Assembly: GCA_016927815.1 (NCBI GenBank)
Contig: JAFGLY010000088.1
Coordinates: 1-37,922, forward strand
Origin: Deltaproteobacteria bacterium
Lineage (GTDB): Bacteria; Myxococcota_A; UBA796; JAFGLY01
Reading direction: 5' to 3'
Length of the DNA stretch: 37,922 bases
This document shows, in pieces, positions 6,571-14,450 of this stretch (position 1 is the stretch's first letter; the number at the start of each line of letters is the position of its first letter). The notes beneath the pieces are model-generated. The model worked only from the letters and a program-made list of their open reading frames with translations, did no database searches and was not told the DNA's origin. The position numbers were made by a program, and so were the translations under genes.

Positions 6571-7962
6571 CTACCGCTGGGAGCCGTCCACCTTCCAGTG
6601 GGGGGTGGCTGCGGCGCGGGTCTCCAGGAAGCGCGCGAGGCGATGGAAATCCGACCCTGGAGTGATGTAGCGCACCCGCGTGCGCAGGGTGCAGGCATCC
6701 ACCAGCTCTTCGAAGGGGACGTAGTGGAGATCGAGCTGCCCGGACACCGAGACCATGTGGCCGTCGAGGCCCTCCTCCACGAGGGCGCGGTAGGCTCCGA
6801 TGCCGAGCTGGGACCCCAGCATCACGTCGAAGGCGTGGGGGGGCGCGCACCGGGACTCGTACCCGAGCTGGACGCTGGTGACCTTCTTCTCCCGGCCGGT
6901 GCGCTCGTGGTAGCGTGTCTTGACCGCCTCGGAGACCATGCGGCCAAGGTCGAGCTTGCCGAGCGAGATGTGTCCGTGGGGATCGCGAGGCACGTCGGCG
7001 AGAAGGGACGACGGCAGCATCTCGGCCACGCCCTCTGCCAGGACCACGATGCCGTACGCCTTGTGCACCTGCTGCTCCCGCTGGAGCATGAGGTCCACGA
7101 TGCGCTCGACCAGGAGATCCGGATCCAGGCATCGCACGGTGCGTGTCCCCCCGGTGTCGGGGTCGGGCACCTCCTCCTCGCCCGAGAGGCCATCCTCGAC
7201 GTCTTCGGTGGCCACCACGAGGTTGGCCTCGCCCGCGATGGCGGTGCCGTAGGACAGCCATCCGGCCTTGCGACCCATGGTCTCGACGATGAACCAGGAT
7301 CCCGAGGACTGCGCGTCGGCCCTCAGGTTGAGCAGCTCCTTGGCCATCACGTCCACGGAGGTGAAGAAGCCGAAGGTGAAGTCGATGCCCCAGTAGTCGT
7401 TGTCGATGGTCTTGGGGAGATGGACGATGCGGATCCGCCTGGCCCCCTCGGGCAGCCGGCGTTGGAACAGGTAGAGGTAGTTGGCGGTCTTCAGCGTGTC
7501 GTCGCCGCCGATCGAGATGAGCGCATCGATCTCGAGGTCTACCAGGGCGCTGTAGACCGCGGCGAGCCGCCCGGTCTTTGCCGGATCCTGGAGGTCCTGC
7601 TCGCACTCGATGCCCCTGCCCGGGTTGGCCCGGGCGGTGCCGATGAGAATGCCGCGTCGGTTGCGGATCCCGAGGACGTCCCTGTCCGTGAGGATCCGGT
7701 AGTGCCGCTCCACCTGGAGGCGGTGGGTGATCGGGTGGTACTCCTGCAGGTGCGTGTACCCGTCGAAAAAGCCGATGACCTCGCGACCGTCGTCGAGAAG
7801 CGAGATGGCGGCTGCGGCGATGACGGCATTGGCCGCCGGTGCCGGTCCCCCAGAAAAGACGATGCCCACGCGGCGGATGTCGTCGCCTTTCTGCCGGACG
7901 GGGGAGCGCCTCTCGTCGGGCTCCTGGGCGCTGCCTGAGGATCCTCTGGGTACGTCGAGCAT
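6571..7962 (-). CDS. 6-phosphofructokinase, probably pyrophosphate-dependent
   Basis: A 463-residue PfkA-superfamily enzyme for the fructose-6-phosphate to fructose-1,6-bisphosphate step. Visible motifs are GIVFSGGPAPAANAVI (33-48), ISIGGDDTLKTAN (149-161), LPKTIDNDYWGIDFTFGF (182-199) and VETMGRKAGWL. Two positions separate ATP from PPi enzymes: the residue after GGD and the one before TIDND. Here they are Asp155 and Lys184, the pyrophosphate-type pair, whereas ATP enzymes usually have Gly at both. The N-terminal region is longer than in the 320-residue ATP form. The start at 7962 has a strong GAGGAGA five bases upstream; the ATG at 7995 does not. It follows rsmG after 64 bases. The family is certain; phosphoryl donor by motif is likely. 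Confidence 0.88.
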   Translation of the reverse strand: MLDVPRGSSGSAQEPDERRSPVRQKGDDIRRVGIVFSGGPAPAANAVIAAAAISLLDDGREVIGFFDGYTHLQEYHPITHRLQVERHYRILTDRDVLGIRNRRGILIGTARANPGRGIECEQDLQDPAKTGRLAAVYSALVDLEIDALISIGGDDTLKTANYLYLFQRRLPEGARRIRIVHLPKTIDNDYWGIDFTFGFFTSVDVMAKELLNLRADAQSSGSWFIVETMGRKAGWLSYGTAIAGEANLVVATEDVEDGLSGEEEVPDPDTGGTRTVRCLDPDLLVERIVDLMLQREQQVHKAYGIVVLAEGVAEMLPSSLLADVPRDPHGHISLGKLDLGRMVSEAVKTRYHERTGREKKVTSVQLGYESRCAPPHAFDVMLGSQLGIGAYRALVEEGLDGHMVSVSGQLDLHYVPFEELVDACTLRTRVRYITPGSDFHRLARFLETRAAATPHWKVDGSQR

Positions 7963-8026
7963 GGGATTCTCCTCGGTGGGCTTCCCTTCGTCCATCGCCT
8001 CGGCCTGAGGTTGACCCGAGCGCGAA

Positions 8027-8617
8027 TCAGGGGGAGGTCTCGGCTTCCTGGATCCGCTCGTACACCACGAGGTTCCGTGCGTGGTCCCTGCGAGAGTAGG
8101 CCTCCTGCCGGACCTTGCGGAACCCTCGGACCTCCGGTGGAACCTCCTTGGCGATGAGCAGCACGGCCTGGCCCCCCGGAACGAGCAGGGGGAGTGCGGT
8201 CTCGAGGGTCTGGGCCGGGGGTGCGAACGCACGAGCGATCACGCCGTCGAAGGCGGCACGCGGGAGATCTTCCACGCGGCCGCAGAGGACCGAGGCGTTG
8301 GGCAGCCCGGCCTCCCGGACGACCTGCTCGAGAAAAGCCGCCCGCTTCTGGCGACTCTCCACGAGGGTGAGGGTGACCTCCGGGTGCCAGGCCGCGAACG
8401 CGATCCCCGGGAAACCGGCGCCGCTGCCGAGGTCCGCCCATCGACCCCGAGGGTCCAGGCGCCGGACCGCGGCTTCGCAGTCGTCGAAGTGGGGGTCCAC
8501 CGGGCCGGGCCCGACCAGGTTCATGGCAGTGCGCCATTCCTCGAGAAGGCGGAAGTGTACGAGGCGGACCGCTTCGGGGGAGACGAGGTACTCAACGGCA
8601 GGCAACGGGCCTCCCAT
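8027..8617 (-). CDS. rsmG: 16S rRNA (guanine527-N7)-methyltransferase RsmG
   Basis: A Rossmann-fold S-adenosylmethionine methyltransferase of about 196 residues, with motif I WADLGSGAGFPGIAFA, then LTLVESRQKRAAFLEQVVRE, VLCGRVEDLP and FDGVIARAFAPPAQTLETALPLLVPGGQAVLL. These match RsmG (GidB), which makes m7G527 in 16S rRNA. The neighbouring mnmG (gidA) on the same strand is the classical gidA-gidB pairing and supports the call. The start is open: the ATG at 8617 overlaps the mnmG end by 26 bases and has no good Shine-Dalgarno. A TTG at 8605 follows GGGAGG at a good distance and may be the real start. Confidence 0.92.
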   Translation of the reverse strand: MGGPLPAVEYLVSPEAVRLVHFRLLEEWRTAMNLVGPGPVDPHFDDCEAAVRRLDPRGRWADLGSGAGFPGIAFAAWHPEVTLTLVESRQKRAAFLEQVVREAGLPNASVLCGRVEDLPRAAFDGVIARAFAPPAQTLETALPLLVPGGQAVLLIAKEVPPEVRGFRKVRQEAYSRRDHARNLVVYERIQEAETSP

Positions 8618-10442
8618 CTCGACGGGAGAGGTGGACGGCGAGGAGGTGGACGGCGGCCGGGGTGATCCCGGGGAGGTTCGCGGCCTCGCCAAGGGTGGCC
8701 GGACGGATCGCCCGCAGCCGCTCCCGAACCTCCGTCGAGAGGCCGGGAACGTCGGCATCCAACAGGTCGGCGGGGAGGCGGGTGCGGGCGAGCCGGGTGG
8801 CCTCCTCGGCACGCCGCGCATCCCGTGCAATGTATCCCGCGTAGCGGAGGGCCGTGAGGACCTGCTCGGCGACGTCGAGAGGGACGTCCGAGAGATCCGG
8901 GGCGGCCCGGGCCGCGATCGCCCAAGGCGTTCCGGGGCGGCGCAGCAGCGCCTCGAGGGTCGTCCCGGGCCCCGGAGAGAAGCCCAGGGTGGACAGGGTC
9001 CCGGGATCGATCCGGACCGCGGCGACGCGTTCCCGGGTGCGTTCGATGGCGTCTCGACGAGCCTCGAAACGCGCCCATGCCGCGTCGTCCACGAGGCCCA
9101 GCGCGCGTCCCCGAGGCGTGAGGCGGAGGTCCGCGTTGTCCTCCCTCAAGGTGAGCCGGAACTCGGCCCGGCTCGTGAACATGCGGTAGGGCTCCCCGCC
9201 CACGCCCCGATGGATCAAGTCGTCCACCAGGACGCCGATGTAGGCCTCGTGGCGCGCGAGGACGAGCGGTTCGCCCAGGGCGGCCGAAACCCCGGCCACG
9301 AGGCCCTGGGCCGCGGCCTCCTCGTATCCACTGGTGCCGTTGACCTGGCCGGCGAAGAACAGGCCGGGCACGGCCCGGTGCTCCAGGCCGGGCCCCAGGT
9401 CGCGTGGATCCGTGAAATCGTACTCCACGGCGTAGCCGTACTGGACGATGCGCGCGTGCTCGAGGCCCGGGACGGCGGCCACCATGGCGTCCTGGACGTC
9501 GGGCGGCAGCGAGGTGGAGAGGCCGTTCACGTAGATGCGGTCGTCCTCGATGGATTCGGGCTCCAGGAACAGGTGGTGGGAGGTGCGCTCGGGGAAGCGC
9601 ACGACCTTGTCCTCGATGGAGGGGCAGTACCGTGGCCCCCGCCCCGCGATGGCGCCCGTGAAGAGCGGTGCCCGCGGCAGGGCCGCCCGGATGATCCCGT
9701 GGACCCGCTCGTTGGTGGCGGCCAGGTAGCAGTCGCGACGGGGCAGGTGGACGTCGCTGGGTGTGAAGGAGAACCTGCCATTCTCCTCCACGTCGGTCTG
9801 CCGGACCAGGCGCGACCAGTCGACCGTGCGCCCGTCGAGACGGGGCGTGGTGCCGGTCTTGAGCCGGCCGAGGCGCAGGCCGAGGGCCGACAGCGAGGCA
9901 GAGAGACCGTGCGAGGGTGGGTCCCCGATCCGTCCGCCCCGAGTGCGCGCGTCCCCGCAGTGCATCACCGCCTCGAGGAAGGTCCCCGTGGTGAGGATGA
10001 CGACCGGCGCCGCCACGCGGGTGCCGCAGGCGAGCGTGACCCCGGCCACGCGCCCGCCCACGAGGTCGAGCCCGGTGACCTCTCCCTGGACGAGGACGAG
10101 GCCGGGCTGGGACGCGAGCGCTGCCGCCATCTCCCGCGGGTAGCGGTGGATGTCCACCTGGGCGCGGCTGGACCGGACCGCGAGGCCCTTCCGGGTGTTG
10201 AGGACGCGGAACTGGAGCGTGCATCGATCGGCCACCCGTGCCATGAGGCCGCCCAGCGCGTCGACCTCCCGGACGAGGTGGCCCTTGCCGAGCCCCCCGA
10301 TGGCGGGATTGCACGAGAGGCGTGCGATCGCATCGGCACGGAGCGTGACCAGGAGGACGCGTCGGCCGAGGCGGGCCGCCAGGGCCGCGGCCTCGCAGCC
10401 CGCGTGTCCGGCGCCGGCCACGATGACGTCGAAGGACTGCAT
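8592..10442 (-). CDS. mnmG: tRNA uridine-5-carboxymethylaminomethyl synthesis enzyme MnmG (GidA)
   Basis: A 616-residue FAD enzyme. It starts MQSFDVIVAGAGHAGCEAAALAARLG, with the dinucleotide fold GAGHAGCEAA at residues 10-19, followed by SCNPAIGGLGKGHLVREVDALGG. GRGPRYCPSIEDKVVRFPER and FFAGQVNGTSGYEEAAAQGL are further family signatures. With MnmE it modifies wobble U34 in tRNAs that read split codon boxes. Length is normal for the family. The frame runs on upstream to 10712, but that part is antisense to the Asp-rich lipoprotein. The ATG at 10442 is the family start; no strong Shine-Dalgarno is visible. The gene overlaps rsmG at its 3' end and is divergent from the lipoprotein gene across 106 bases. 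Confidence 0.95.
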   Translation of the reverse strand: MQSFDVIVAGAGHAGCEAAALAARLGRRVLLVTLRADAIARLSCNPAIGGLGKGHLVREVDALGGLMARVADRCTLQFRVLNTRKGLAVRSSRAQVDIHRYPREMAAALASQPGLVLVQGEVTGLDLVGGRVAGVTLACGTRVAAPVVILTTGTFLEAVMHCGDARTRGGRIGDPPSHGLSASLSALGLRLGRLKTGTTPRLDGRTVDWSRLVRQTDVEENGRFSFTPSDVHLPRRDCYLAATNERVHGIIRAALPRAPLFTGAIAGRGPRYCPSIEDKVVRFPERTSHHLFLEPESIEDDRIYVNGLSTSLPPDVQDAMVAAVPGLEHARIVQYGYAVEYDFTDPRDLGPGLEHRAVPGLFFAGQVNGTSGYEEAAAQGLVAGVSAALGEPLVLARHEAYIGVLVDDLIHRGVGGEPYRMFTSRAEFRLTLREDNADLRLTPRGRALGLVDDAAWARFEARRDAIERTRERVAAVRIDPGTLSTLGFSPGPGTTLEALLRRPGTPWAIAARAAPDLSDVPLDVAEQVLTALRYAGYIARDARRAEEATRLARTRLPADLLDADVPGLSTEVRERLRAIRPATLGEAANLPGITPAAVHLLAVHLSRRDGRPVACR

Positions 10443-10474
10443 GGGATCGATGGTCGGGTTCTCTAACACGGCGG

Positions 10475-10494
10475 CCGCCGGGGATCCCCGGCGG
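10475..10494. promoter_or_regulatory. Perfect 20-base palindrome in a divergent intergenic region
   Basis: CCGCCGGGGATCCCCGGCGG reads identically on both strands. It sits near the middle of the 106-base gap between the divergent mnmG and lipoprotein genes. It could be an operator for a dimeric regulator or form a hairpin in either transcript. A weak -10-like TAGGAT at 10519-10524 for the lipoprotein gene lacks a good -35 partner. Confidence 0.4.
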
Positions 10495-10548
10495 GTGGCG
10501 GATGGCGATCCTTGGGCATAGGATGGGACGGAGTACTCGGAGGACACC

Positions 10549-11829
10549 ATGGACCGCATCCTCGCCCTTTCCACGCTTCTCTTCCTCTCCCTCCCCGCCT
10601 GCGACAGCGACGACGACACGTCCGACAGCAACGAGGCCGACACCGACACCGACACGGACAGCGACAGCGACGCCGATGCCGACGCCGACTCCGACTCCGA
10701 TACGGACAGCATGATCTACAAGGTCCAGACCGGTGTCTACGAGCCGGGCGACGAGGTCACGGTCCTCGGGATCGTACCCGTGAACGAGGTCGGCAGCGGG
10801 TTCTTCCTCCTCGACGGTGTGCCCGGCCCCTGGCACGGCATCTGGATCGAGACCGGCGGCACGGTCAAGTCGGATGCCGAGCGGGGCGAGGAGTTCGAGA
10901 TCACGGGCGAGGTGGCCGAGATCGCCAGTGGCAGCGGATCGCTCACCGCCGTCCTGCTGACCTCCGAGGAGGACTTCGAGGTCAAGAGCCGCGGCAACAA
11001 CATCCCGCTCCCCGAGGTCATCGAGGTCACCGCCTTCGAGGACGACGATCTGGTCGAGCCCTACGAGTCCACGCTCATCAGCCTCAAGAACGTCACCATC
11101 ACCGATCCGGACCTGGGCAACGGGGAGTGGATGCTCAACGATCGAGCCCGGGTGGACGACCTCTACTACTCCTTCGGGCCCGTGGCACAGGGCGACACCA
11201 TCGGGCTGCTCATCGGCCTCCTCTACTACTCGGACGGCGCCTTCAAGGTCGAGCCGCGAAACGAGAGCGACATCCGTGACTACGAGCCCTACAAGACCGA
11301 GTGCAAGGCCGACCTCTGCGTCGCGGACATGTCGCCGGGAGACCTCGTGATCACGGAGATCATGTTCGATCCCGGGGTGTGCACGGACGACTACTGCGAG
11401 TGGATCGAGATCTACAATGCCACCCCCGGCACCGTCGAACTGAACACGCTGGTGGTGACGGACAGCGGCACGGACTCGGGGTCGATCGGTGGATCCGTGA
11501 TCGTGGATCCCTGGGGGTACGCGGTGCTCGCCATCTCCGATGGCGCCCGGTGGGGCTACGTGGACTTCACGCCGGACGGGTACTACGGCCGGGTCGTCCT
11601 CGGAAACACGGGAGACCAGGTGACCATCCAGCGTCCCGATGGCACCCTCATCGACACCGCCGCCGCGTACGTGGACGACCAGACGGAGCAGGGCGTGGCG
11701 TGGTCTCTGGGTGGATCGCCCAGCCACACCGCGAACGACGAGCCGAGCGCCTGGTGCGCGGCCACGGACCGGATCGGCTCCTCCAAGGACTTCGGGTCTC
11801 CGGGATCCCCCAACCTCGACTGCCCGTAG
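10549..11829 (+). CDS. Lipoprotein with Asp-rich linker and C-terminal lamin-tail domain
   Basis: A 426-residue secreted lipoprotein. The signal MDRILALSTLLFLSLPAC ends in an LPAC lipobox, so Cys18 is the likely lipidated residue. Residues 19-54 are an acidic linker made almost only of Asp, Ser, Thr and Ala. The next part (about 55-245: YKVQTGVYEPGDEVTVLGIV, GSGFFLLDG, FEITGEVAEI) resembles an OB-fold nucleic-acid or ligand-binding domain such as those in DUF5689-like proteins. The C-terminal part (about 260-400: GDLVITEIMFDPG, EWIEIYNATPGTVEL, GYAVLAISDGARWG, GNTGDQVTIQRPDG) is a lamin-tail domain, an Ig-like fold common in bacterial surface proteins. GGAGG lies seven bases before the ATG. 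The function is unknown; cell-surface binding is plausible. Confidence 0.85.
   Translation: MDRILALSTLLFLSLPACDSDDDTSDSNEADTDTDTDSDSDADADADSDSDTDSMIYKVQTGVYEPGDEVTVLGIVPVNEVGSGFFLLDGVPGPWHGIWIETGGTVKSDAERGEEFEITGEVAEIASGSGSLTAVLLTSEEDFEVKSRGNNIPLPEVIEVTAFEDDDLVEPYESTLISLKNVTITDPDLGNGEWMLNDRARVDDLYYSFGPVAQGDTIGLLIGLLYYSDGAFKVEPRNESDIRDYEPYKTECKADLCVADMSPGDLVITEIMFDPGVCTDDYCEWIEIYNATPGTVELNTLVVTDSGTDSGSIGGSVIVDPWGYAVLAISDGARWGYVDFTPDGYYGRVVLGNTGDQVTIQRPDGTLIDTAAAYVDDQTEQGVAWSLGGSPSHTANDEPSAWCAATDRIGSSKDFGSPGSPNLDCP
10603..10710 (+). repeat. Asp-Ser/Thr/Ala low-complexity coding repeat
   Basis: These 36 codons are built on repeating GAC/GAT codons alternating with Ser, Thr and Ala codons, and form the acidic linker directly after the lipidated Cys. 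Such six-base-period tracts expand and contract easily, so linker length may vary between strains. Similar tails are frequent in lipoproteins of deltaproteobacterial genomes. Confidence 0.8.
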
Positions 11830-11856
11830 GGCCCGCTCCGCATCGCGCCCGCCACC

Positions 11857-12618
11857 TTGGACGGCTTGGGGCCAGGTGCGTTTCTGTGCCTCGCCATCTT
11901 CGTGGGGGGGATGGTCGACGCCATCGCCGGCGGTGGCGGGCTCATCAGTCTGCCCGCGTACCTCGCTGCCGGCCTGCCACCCCACGTGGCCCTGGCCACG
12001 AACAAGTTCTCCTCCACGGTCGGCACTCTGGGTGCCGCCCTGCGCTACCTGCGCGCGGGCCAGGTCCACCCGTCCAGCGCCCTGGCCGCAGCGGCCGGCG
12101 CCCTGGCCGGAGCGGCCCTCGGAGCGCGTCTCGTGCTCCTCGTCCCCGACCGGATCGTCCACCTGGTCGTGCTGGTGCTCGTTCCATCGGCGGCCGCCGT
12201 CCTCCTCGGACGGGACCGCCTGCTGGCCCGCTGGAGGCCCCGGCCCGGCCTCGGGATCGGTGGCGCGCTGGGCATGGGCCTGGCGGTCGGGCTCTACGAC
12301 GGCTTCTTCGGACCCGGAACCGGGACGTTCCTCACGATTGGCTTCCATGTACTGGTCGGACTTCCGCTTCTCGTGGCCGCGGGCAACGCCCGCCTCGTGA
12401 ACCTCGCCAGCAACGTGGGCGCGCTCGTCGTGTTCCTGCTGGAAGGCCGGGTGGCGTTCCCGCTCGCATGGGCGGTGGGGCTCGCCGGCATTCTCGGAAA
12501 CCAGGTTGGATCCTCCCTGGCTTTGCGGAAGGGGGAACGCGTGGTGCGCGGGTTCCTCGTGGTGGTGCTGGTGCTGCTCCTCGCCGAGGTCCTGCGCCGC
12601 CGCGTGGCAGGAGCGTAG
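11857..12618 (+). CDS. Sulfite exporter TauE/SafE family membrane protein
   Basis: A roughly 253-residue integral membrane protein with about seven to eight hydrophobic segments. The two family repeats are visible. The first is GAFLCLAIFVGGMVDAIAGGGGLISLPAYLAAGLPPHVALATNKFSS. The second is GLAVGLYDGFFGPGTGTFLTIGFHVLVGLPLLVAAGNARLVNLASN. The G-x-D-A-I-A-G-G-G-G and G-x-Y-D-G-F-F-G-P-G-T-G motifs are diagnostic. Family members move sulfite, sulfoacetate or other organosulfur anions, but substrates are rarely known. The start is uncertain: no ATG is available near the N-terminus, and a TTG at 11857 or 11866 must be used. It lies 27 bases after the lipoprotein gene. Confidence 0.88.
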   Translation: MDGLGPGAFLCLAIFVGGMVDAIAGGGGLISLPAYLAAGLPPHVALATNKFSSTVGTLGAALRYLRAGQVHPSSALAAAAGALAGAALGARLVLLVPDRIVHLVVLVLVPSAAAVLLGRDRLLARWRPRPGLGIGGALGMGLAVGLYDGFFGPGTGTFLTIGFHVLVGLPLLVAAGNARLVNLASNVGALVVFLLEGRVAFPLAWAVGLAGILGNQVGSSLALRKGERVVRGFLVVVLVLLLAEVLRRRVAGA

Positions 12619-12696
12619 GCTGCGGGCTGCAGCCTCCTGACGGGCCGATGACCGCGATGCGGCCGCGTGGTAGGCTGCCCTTCTTCCGGAGGTCCC

Positions 12697-13941
12697 ATGA
12701 TGTACGAGCACGTGCGGGTGCCGTTGGAGCAGACCCTGTCCGAAGACCTGTACCGCCTGTTCTCGGGCGACATCATCCACCGCCTCCTGAGGGAGGGCAG
12801 GGTCGAGAGCGGGCCCGACGAGTTGATGGGCCTGTTGGAGGGGCACTCGTTCCGCATCAGCGAACGCCTGGCGCCCCGGCTCGACAAGATCTGCAGGAGC
12901 GTCCAGAAGTCCCTCGCATTCGAGGAGCCGCTGGAGTTCTTCGTCGTCTCCTCGTCGGAGATGAACTGCTCGGCCGTCCCCCGCGTGGAGGACGATCGGA
13001 ACCACCTGGTCCTCATCAACTCGGAGCTGCTCGAACGCTTCGACGAAGGGGAGCTCAGGTTCGTCCTGGGCCACGAGATCGGGCATCTGTTGAGCCGCAG
13101 CGCCGATCTCCAGCGCATCATCTCGTTCGTGTTCCCCGAGGGCTCGGAGCTGCCCCAGGTCTTCTCGAACAAGGTCGAGCTCTGGCACAAGCTCGCGGAG
13201 CTGTCCGCCGACCGGTTCGGGTTCATCGCCTCCCCGGACCTGGGCACCTGCGTGCGGGCGTTCATCAAGATGGCCTCGGGCCTCGACGCCACCCGGCTCA
13301 CGTTCGACCCCGCGGCCTACATCGAGGAGATGGAAAGGATCATCCAGTACTTCCACGATCAGCCCGCTACGATTCACTCGGCGCATCCCATCAATCCGAT
13401 CCGGGTCAAGGCCCTCCAGCACTTCTCGGATTCGGCGCTCTACCGATCGGTGGCCGAGGGAGGACCGCTTGCCGAGGACACCGAGCTCAAGACCAAGGTG
13501 GACGCCCTGCTCGATCTCCTCCTCCAGGTCGGGCACTCGGAACTGGACACCTGGCGCAAGCAGTTCATCGCCTCGGGCGGCCTCCTCGTCGCCGGGATGG
13601 ACGGTGCGCTCAACCTCGACGAAATGGACCGGATCGTGGGCCCGCTCGCCTACTTCACGTCCGAGCCCCAGGCGTACCTCCGCGAGGTGTTGGAGGGGGG
13701 GAAGGTCCAGGAGCGGTTCGTCGAGGCCGTCGAACGGATCCTCGAACTGAACCCCAGCGAGCGCTACCAGATGTTCGGGTTCCTCATCGATCTCGTCCTC
13801 GCCGATCAGGACATCGACCCCCGCGAGGTGGACGTGCTCTTCCAGATCGGCGAGGCCGCCTTCGGCCTGGCTGGGAAGGAGATCGCCCAGCAGATCGGCG
13901 AGGCGGTCCAGAAGAACTTCGTTCCTCGCCTGTCCCGGTGA
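12697..13941 (+). CDS. M48-family metallopeptidase with C-terminal TerB-like domain
   Basis: A 414-residue protein. The peptidase part spans about residues 20-260 and holds the zinc motif HEIGH at 126-130 (LRFVLGHEIGHLL). A downstream ELSADRFGF segment supplies the third ligand region, and a PAAYIEEMERI to TIHSAHPINPIRVKAL segment closes the domain. The HPINPIR motif is the usual M48 ending. The last 140 residues (DALLDLLLQVGHSELDTWRKQFIASGGLLVAGMDGALNLDEMDRI and later LADQDIDPREVDVL) are alpha-helical and look like a TerB/tellurite-resistance type region. No signal peptide or membrane segment is visible, unlike membrane HtpX/Ste24 enzymes. GGAGG lies before a double ATG (12697 and 12700); either could be used. 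Confidence 0.85.
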   Translation: MMYEHVRVPLEQTLSEDLYRLFSGDIIHRLLREGRVESGPDELMGLLEGHSFRISERLAPRLDKICRSVQKSLAFEEPLEFFVVSSSEMNCSAVPRVEDDRNHLVLINSELLERFDEGELRFVLGHEIGHLLSRSADLQRIISFVFPEGSELPQVFSNKVELWHKLAELSADRFGFIASPDLGTCVRAFIKMASGLDATRLTFDPAAYIEEMERIIQYFHDQPATIHSAHPINPIRVKALQHFSDSALYRSVAEGGPLAEDTELKTKVDALLDLLLQVGHSELDTWRKQFIASGGLLVAGMDGALNLDEMDRIVGPLAYFTSEPQAYLREVLEGGKVQERFVEAVERILELNPSERYQMFGFLIDLVLADQDIDPREVDVLFQIGEAAFGLAGKEIAQQIGEAVQKNFVPRLSR

Positions 13942-13949
13942 CGCCTCCC

Positions 13950-14447
13950 ATGGATGTCATCCTCACGCGCCGCAGCGTCCGCAGTTTCCTCCCCGATCCG
14001 GTCCCGTTCGACCTCAGGGAGGCCCTTCTGAGGGCCGCCATGTCCGCGCCCTCCGGCAAGGGCCTCCGACCCTGGGTGTTCGTGGTCATCGACGACCGCG
14101 CCGTCCTCGACGCGATCCCCGAGTTCCACCCGGCTGCACGCATGCTCCTCGAGGCCCCGCTCGCCATCGTCGTGTGCGGAGACCTCGAGCGCGATGCGGG
14201 CGGCTACTGGGTCCAGGACTGCTCGGCCGCGGCGGAGAACCTCCTTCTCGCCGCCCATGCGCTGGGTCTCGGGGGGGTCTGGCTCGGGGTCCACACCCGG
14301 CCCGAACGGGAGCGGAGCGTCCGCGACCTCCTGCACCTGCCGTCGCACGTCGAGCCGCTGTGCATCCTGGCCCTCGGCTACCCGGCCGAGGTCCTTCCGG
14401 CGGAGGATCGGTACGATCCGGCCCGCGTGCACCACAATCGCTGGTAG
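13950..14447 (+). CDS. Nitroreductase family protein
   Basis: A 165-residue flavin oxidoreductase. It starts MDVILTRRSVRSFLPDPVP, the usual RRSVRxF opening that binds FMN phosphate. APSGKGLRPWVFVVIDD and DCSAAAENLLLAAHALGLGGVWLG follow, both typical of nitroreductases, and the protein ends with ALGYPAEV. It should reduce a nitro-aromatic, quinone or related acceptor with NAD(P)H; the natural substrate is not predictable. The same frame is open far upstream (to 11301), but that stretch is antisense-like shadow of other genes. A GTG at 13938 that overlaps the peptidase stop is an alternative start. It is followed by mltG after 3 bases. Confidence 0.87.
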   Translation: MDVILTRRSVRSFLPDPVPFDLREALLRAAMSAPSGKGLRPWVFVVIDDRAVLDAIPEFHPAARMLLEAPLAIVVCGDLERDAGGYWVQDCSAAAENLLLAAHALGLGGVWLGVHTRPERERSVRDLLHLPSHVEPLCILALGYPAEVLPAEDRYDPARVHHNRW

Positions 14448-14450
14448 CGC

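Noticed and set aside
8521-13536. A 1671-codon open frame on the minus strand
   Set aside because: It runs antisense through the lipoprotein, TauE and M48 genes and out of frame through mnmG, all of which have clear family motifs. It is low-complexity and results from very high GC content.
11301-13949. Long plus-strand frame fused upstream of the nitroreductase
   Set aside because: The first 880 codons are Arg/Gly/Pro-rich shadow of other genes; only the part from 13950 has nitroreductase motifs.
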